A stretch of DNA of 34,112 bases, from the NCBI RefSeq assembly GCF_000238915.1, contig NZ_BAEG01000023.1, forward strand, positions 1 to 34,112. The letters are read 5' to 3'. The number at the start of each line of letters is the position of its first letter. The stretch's first letter is position 1. This stretch comes from Arthrobacter globiformis NBRC 12137 (lineage in GTDB: Bacteria; Actinomycetota; Actinomycetes; Actinomycetales; Micrococcaceae). This document shows, in pieces, positions 31,415-34,112 of this stretch. Made by a program: the position numbers and the translations under genes. The notes beneath the pieces are model-generated. The model did not search any database. It had not been told where the DNA came from and saw only the letters and a list, made by a program, of their open reading frames with translations.

Positions 31415-32416
31415 GTGCGCGCAACGGTCAAGGACGTCGCGCGCCGTGCCGGGGTTTCGCCCAAGACTGTCTCGAACGTGATGAACGGCGTGGTGCCGGT
31501 CAGCGGATCCACCAGGCTCAAGGTGGAGCAGGCCATCCTCGAACTCGACTATGTGCCCAACCTTTCCGCCCGGGGCCTGCGCAACGGCAGGTCCGGCGTC
31601 ATTGCCCTGGCGCTGCCGGACCTGGCCACACCGTACTCCGCCGAGATCGCGCACAACGTGGTGGAGGTCGCCCACGAGCAGGGCTGGAGCGTCCAGATCG
31701 AGGAAACCGGGTCCGATCCCCGCCGCGAATACGAGCTGATGTCCCGGGCGCGGTCCAACCTGATCGACGGTCTGATCCTCAACCCCGTGGTGCTGGACGA
31801 GAGCGCCGTCAAGGTGGGTGTCTCCCTGCCTCCGGTGGTCCTGCTGGGGGAGGTGTCCCAGCAGCTGGCCGACCGGGTGTGGGTGGACAGTGTTGCCGCC
31901 GCCCGCGACATGACCCTCGCGCTGGCCCGGACTGGCCGGCACCGCATTGCCGTGCTGGGGACTGCCGAAGGCCGGCACTCGGCAGCGGCAGTTCTGCGCA
32001 CCCGCGGCTACCAGGCCGCGCTTGAGGAACTCGGCATTGACCGGGACGAATCGCTGCTGATCCCCTGTGAGAAGTGGACGCCACAGACGGCGGCTGGTGC
32101 GCTTGCCTCCTACCTGGATGCGCACCCGCTCCCGGACGCCCTGTTCTGCTTCACCGACTCGATGGCCATCGGTGCGCTCAGCGTGCTGTGGAAGCGCGGA
32201 ATCAAGGTTCCGGACGACGTGGCGGTGGCAGGCTTTGACGACATCGCCGACGGGCAATATGCCGTGCCGTCACTCACCACCGTGTCCTTCGACAAGCGCC
32301 GCGTGGCCACTGAGGCCCTGCGCCTGCTCACCGAGCGGATGACCGACCGGGCCAGCGGGCAGCGTGTGGTCACCGTCGATTACAGGATCATTGAGCGGGA
32401 CAGCACCCGCAGCTAA
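31415..32416 (+). CDS. LacI-family regulator of the adjacent sugar ABC locus
   Basis: A 333-residue LacI protein with the N-terminal helix-turn-helix TVKDVARRAGVSPKTVSNVM (residues 4-23), the hinge NLSARGLRNGRSGVIALAL, and an effector domain with CFTDSMAIGAL, VAVAGFDDIADG and LTTVSFD. GTG at 31415 has AAAGGGG 4-5 bases upstream. It lies directly before a sugar-binding-protein gene with a LacI-type operator between, so it should control that transporter. The inducer is unknown. Confidence 0.93.
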   Translation: MRATVKDVARRAGVSPKTVSNVMNGVVPVSGSTRLKVEQAILELDYVPNLSARGLRNGRSGVIALALPDLATPYSAEIAHNVVEVAHEQGWSVQIEETGSDPRREYELMSRARSNLIDGLILNPVVLDESAVKVGVSLPPVVLLGEVSQQLADRVWVDSVAAARDMTLALARTGRHRIAVLGTAEGRHSAAAVLRTRGYQAALEELGIDRDESLLIPCEKWTPQTAAGALASYLDAHPLPDALFCFTDSMAIGALSVLWKRGIKVPDDVAVAGFDDIADGQYAVPSLTTVSFDKRRVATEALRLLTERMTDRASGQRVVTVDYRIIERDSTRS

Positions 32417-32434
32417 ACGAGACCGTCACATCAG

Positions 32435-32452
32435 ATTGTTGGCGCTAACAAT
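32435..32452. promoter_or_regulatory. LacI-type operator
   Basis: ATTGTTGGCGCTAACAAT is a palindrome centred on GCGC with a single arm mismatch (G opposite T). The form is typical of LacI-family operators. It lies 18 bases after the lacI stop and 145 bases before the binding-protein start. Confidence 0.7.
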
Positions 32453-32470
32453 TTTTCCTTGTGTCGCGTT

Positions 32471-32484
32471 TTACAACGATGTAA
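32471..32484. promoter_or_regulatory. Second inverted repeat, overlapping a likely -10
   Basis: TTACA-ACGA-TGTAA is a perfect 5-bp-arm repeat. Its right arm merges with TGTAAT (32480-32485), the best -10 candidate for the binding-protein gene. Confidence 0.4.
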
Positions 32485-32502
32485 TGTGAGGTCTGCGTCA
32501 CA
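32485..32502. promoter_or_regulatory. TGTGA-N8-TCACA inverted repeat
   Basis: The arms match those of Crp/GlxR sites, but the spacer is 8 instead of 6 bases. It lies at or just after the likely transcription start. A cAMP-receptor role is uncertain. Confidence 0.3.
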
Positions 32503-32597
32503 CGCCAGCTCTTACGGGATCCGAAATGCACCGGACCGGAAGGCTGGCGCGGTGCCATAAGGATTACTTTCAGCGGACCCATCCAAAGGAGTGACGG

Positions 32598-33947
32598 GTG
32601 AAGCAGTTTGATTTTTTCGCCGGGAAACAGTTGTCCGGCAAACAGGTGTCCCGGCGGCAGTTGCTGGCAGGAACCGCGGCCCTGGGCAGTGTGTTTGCCG
32701 CGGCCGGCCTCACGGGCTGCGGCGGAACCGCCTCGGCGGCGGCCGTCCGGGACATTGCGTTCTGGCATCTGCTGTCCGGCGGCGATGGCATCAAGATGCA
32801 GGCCATGATCAGTGCGGCGAACGCGGCCAACCCTGGCTTCAAGGTCCATCCGACCGTCCTCGCGTGGGGCCCGCCGTACTACACCAAGCTGGCCATGGCG
32901 TCAGCCGGCGGCCGACCCCCGGAGCTTGCCATCATGCACGCCAGCCGCGTCCCCGGGTATGCGCCGGGCGGACTCATCGATCCGTGGGACATGTCCCTGC
33001 TGGCCGAACACGGCGTGACCGCGGAGAGCTTCGCCCCGCGGATCTGGGACAAGAGCCAGCACGACGGCCAGGTGTTCTCCATTGCGTTGGACTCCCACCC
33101 CTTCGTGATGTTCTACAACACCGACGTCGCCGGTAAGGCAGGGGTCCTGGCCTCCAACGGGCAGCTGCAGGTGGTGACCTCGCCGCAGGACTTCCTTGCG
33201 ATGGCCCGAGAGATGCAGAAGGTGACGCAGGCGCACGGCCTGTCCTTCGGCTACCTCGGCAGCGGATCGCAGATGTGGCGCCTGTTCTACACGCTCTACA
33301 AGCAGCACGGGGCGGACATGGAACTCACGCCTGGCCAGCCGATGAAGGTTGACCGGGATGCCGCCGTCGAATCCCTGGAATTCATGGCCTCGCTGTTCGA
33401 TGACACCGTCGCGGCAAAGAGCGGTGACATCGGCACGGGCATCGCGGAATTTGCCCGCGGCGGTTCGGGCATGCTGTTCAGCGGCATCTGGGAACTTCCC
33501 ACCTTCAAGAAGGCCGAGCTGCCGGTCGATGCCGCCACCATCCCCACGCTATACGGGACGCCGGCGTCGTACGCGGATTCGCATTCCTTCGTGCTGCCGC
33601 GGCAACTGAACGTCGATGACGGGAAACGGCGCGACGTGTACAAGTTCGTCAGCGACATGCTCAAGGGCTCGCTGTCCTGGGCGGAGGCCGGCCACATTCC
33701 TGCCTATCAGCCGATCGTGCAGTCACAGGCCTACCGGGAGCTCACACCCCAGGTCCACTACGCCAACGCCGCGGACATCATCGCCTACGATCCCGAGGCC
33801 TGGTTCAGCGGCTCGGGTTCGGACTGGCAGACCTATTTTGCCGAAAACGTGCAGAACGTGCTCCTCGGCCGCGACAAGGCAGCCGATGGCTGGGACGCCT
33901 TTGTGCGGCGCACCAACACCCTTCTTTCCCGGCCCAACCCGGTCTGA
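32598..33947 (+). CDS. ABC transporter sugar-binding lipoprotein (solute-binding family 1)
   Basis: A 449-residue exported binding protein. The N-terminus carries a twin-arginine motif (VSRRQLLAG, R19-R20), a hydrophobic stretch and a lipobox LTGC with C41, so it is probably a Tat-exported lipoprotein. The mature part begins IAFWHLLSGGDG and contains MLFSGIWELP and AEAGHIPAY, as in maltose-type binding proteins for oligosaccharides or glycosides. Before the Tat motif a 15-bp unit is repeated in tandem (GKQLS, GKQVS). The GTG start is supported by GGAG 6 bases upstream. The permease gene follows. Confidence 0.92.
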   Translation: MKQFDFFAGKQLSGKQVSRRQLLAGTAALGSVFAAAGLTGCGGTASAAAVRDIAFWHLLSGGDGIKMQAMISAANAANPGFKVHPTVLAWGPPYYTKLAMASAGGRPPELAIMHASRVPGYAPGGLIDPWDMSLLAEHGVTAESFAPRIWDKSQHDGQVFSIALDSHPFVMFYNTDVAGKAGVLASNGQLQVVTSPQDFLAMAREMQKVTQAHGLSFGYLGSGSQMWRLFYTLYKQHGADMELTPGQPMKVDRDAAVESLEFMASLFDDTVAAKSGDIGTGIAEFARGGSGMLFSGIWELPTFKKAELPVDAATIPTLYGTPASYADSHSFVLPRQLNVDDGKRRDVYKFVSDMLKGSLSWAEAGHIPAYQPIVQSQAYRELTPQVHYANAADIIAYDPEAWFSGSGSDWQTYFAENVQNVLLGRDKAADGWDAFVRRTNTLLSRPNPV

Positions 33948-33991
33948 GGCCACTGAGCTTCCGAAAGCACTGAGCGACAAAGGAGTCCCCG

Positions 33992-34112
33992 ATGAGTTCC
34001 TTAGCAACATCCCAAGACGCCGAGCGTGAGGCGTCATCCCTGCGCGGCCAGCCCCGCAGAAACCCGTCCCGCAACAACGCCACCGGTTCAGAAACCTCCA
34101 GTCCCCGCCGGA
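33992..34112 (+). CDS. N-terminus of a probable ABC sugar permease (partial, cut by window end)
   Basis: ATG at 33992 is preceded by AAAGGAG and opens a frame of 40 codons to the window end with no stop. The visible part is a polar leader rich in Ser, Arg and Asn, as seen before the first helix of many actinobacterial MalF/UgpA-type permeases. No membrane segment is reached, so the identity rests on position 44 bp after the binding-protein gene. Confidence 0.6.
   Translation, partial: MSSLATSQDAEREASSLRGQPRRNPSRNNATGSETSSPRR

Noticed and set aside
30743..32257. A 504-codon minus-strand frame opposite the propeller and lacI genes
   Set aside because: It spans two clear plus-strand genes and the gap between them, and has no recognisable motif.
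32485..32502. Calling the TGTGA/TCACA repeat a firm Crp/GlxR site
   Set aside because: The spacer is 8 bases instead of 6, so it is listed only as an inverted repeat with low confidence.

Overview
The window is GC-rich, densely packed and uses GTG and TTG starts as well as ATG. It has several probable leaderless promoters, and the gene families (an actinobacterial IolE/IolG set, an SCO1664-type kinase-like protein, an MSMEG_4193-type phosphatase) point to a soil actinobacterium of the Micrococcaceae, most likely Arthrobacter or Pseudarthrobacter. It looks like chromosomal catabolic DNA. I see no rRNA, tRNA, CRISPR array, insertion sequence or phage gene.

Region 1 (1-13.9 kb, + strand) is an inositol-type sugar catabolic operon. 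After the tail of an unidentified gene come an aldehyde dehydrogenase, iolD, an HpcH/HpaI-type aldolase, a Gfo/Idh/MocA dehydrogenase, a LacI regulator, a D-2-hydroxyacid dehydrogenase, a second Gfo/Idh protein, iolG, a short-chain dehydrogenase, iolE, a third extra Gfo/Idh protein and iolA (mmsA). Many stops and starts overlap (ATGA, TTGA, TAATG), so translation is probably coupled. IolG oxidises inositol to inosose, IolE dehydrates it, IolD opens the ring and IolA makes the final acyl-CoA. iolB, iolC and iolJ are not in the window. A strong hairpin follows iolA, then a degraded short-chain dehydrogenase tail and a long palindrome between convergent genes.

Region 2 (14.2-19.5 kb) is housekeeping-like. 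An SCO1664-family protein and a histidine phosphatase lie on the minus strand. Divergent from them is a MoxR/Mg-chelatase-like AAA+ ATPase followed by a von Willebrand A protein, a typical ATPase/VWA pair. A 109-residue STAS-like protein faces them.

Region 3 (19.5-27.8 kb) is an organic-acid uptake and catabolism island. A divergent IclR regulator faces an apparent eight-gene minus-strand operon: tctB, tctA, tctC, an RraA-type aldolase, a 6PGDH-like dehydrogenase, a TRAP-type large permease, an 87-residue membrane protein and a cyclase-family hydrolase. Two nearly identical 17-bp palindromes, 84 bp apart, each cover the probable -10 element of one of the two divergent promoters. The combination of two transporter classes with this enzyme set and this control region is the most interesting part of the window; its substrate is not evident.

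Region 4 (27.8-34.1 kb) holds an aminoglycoside-phosphotransferase-like protein, a glyoxalase-fold protein, a fused pterin-dehydratase-like/glyoxalase protein, a surface-anchored beta-propeller protein, and the start of a sugar ABC locus (LacI regulator, Tat/lipoprotein binding protein, first permease cut by the window edge). The 180 bp before the binding protein contain a LacI-type operator and two more inverted repeats.
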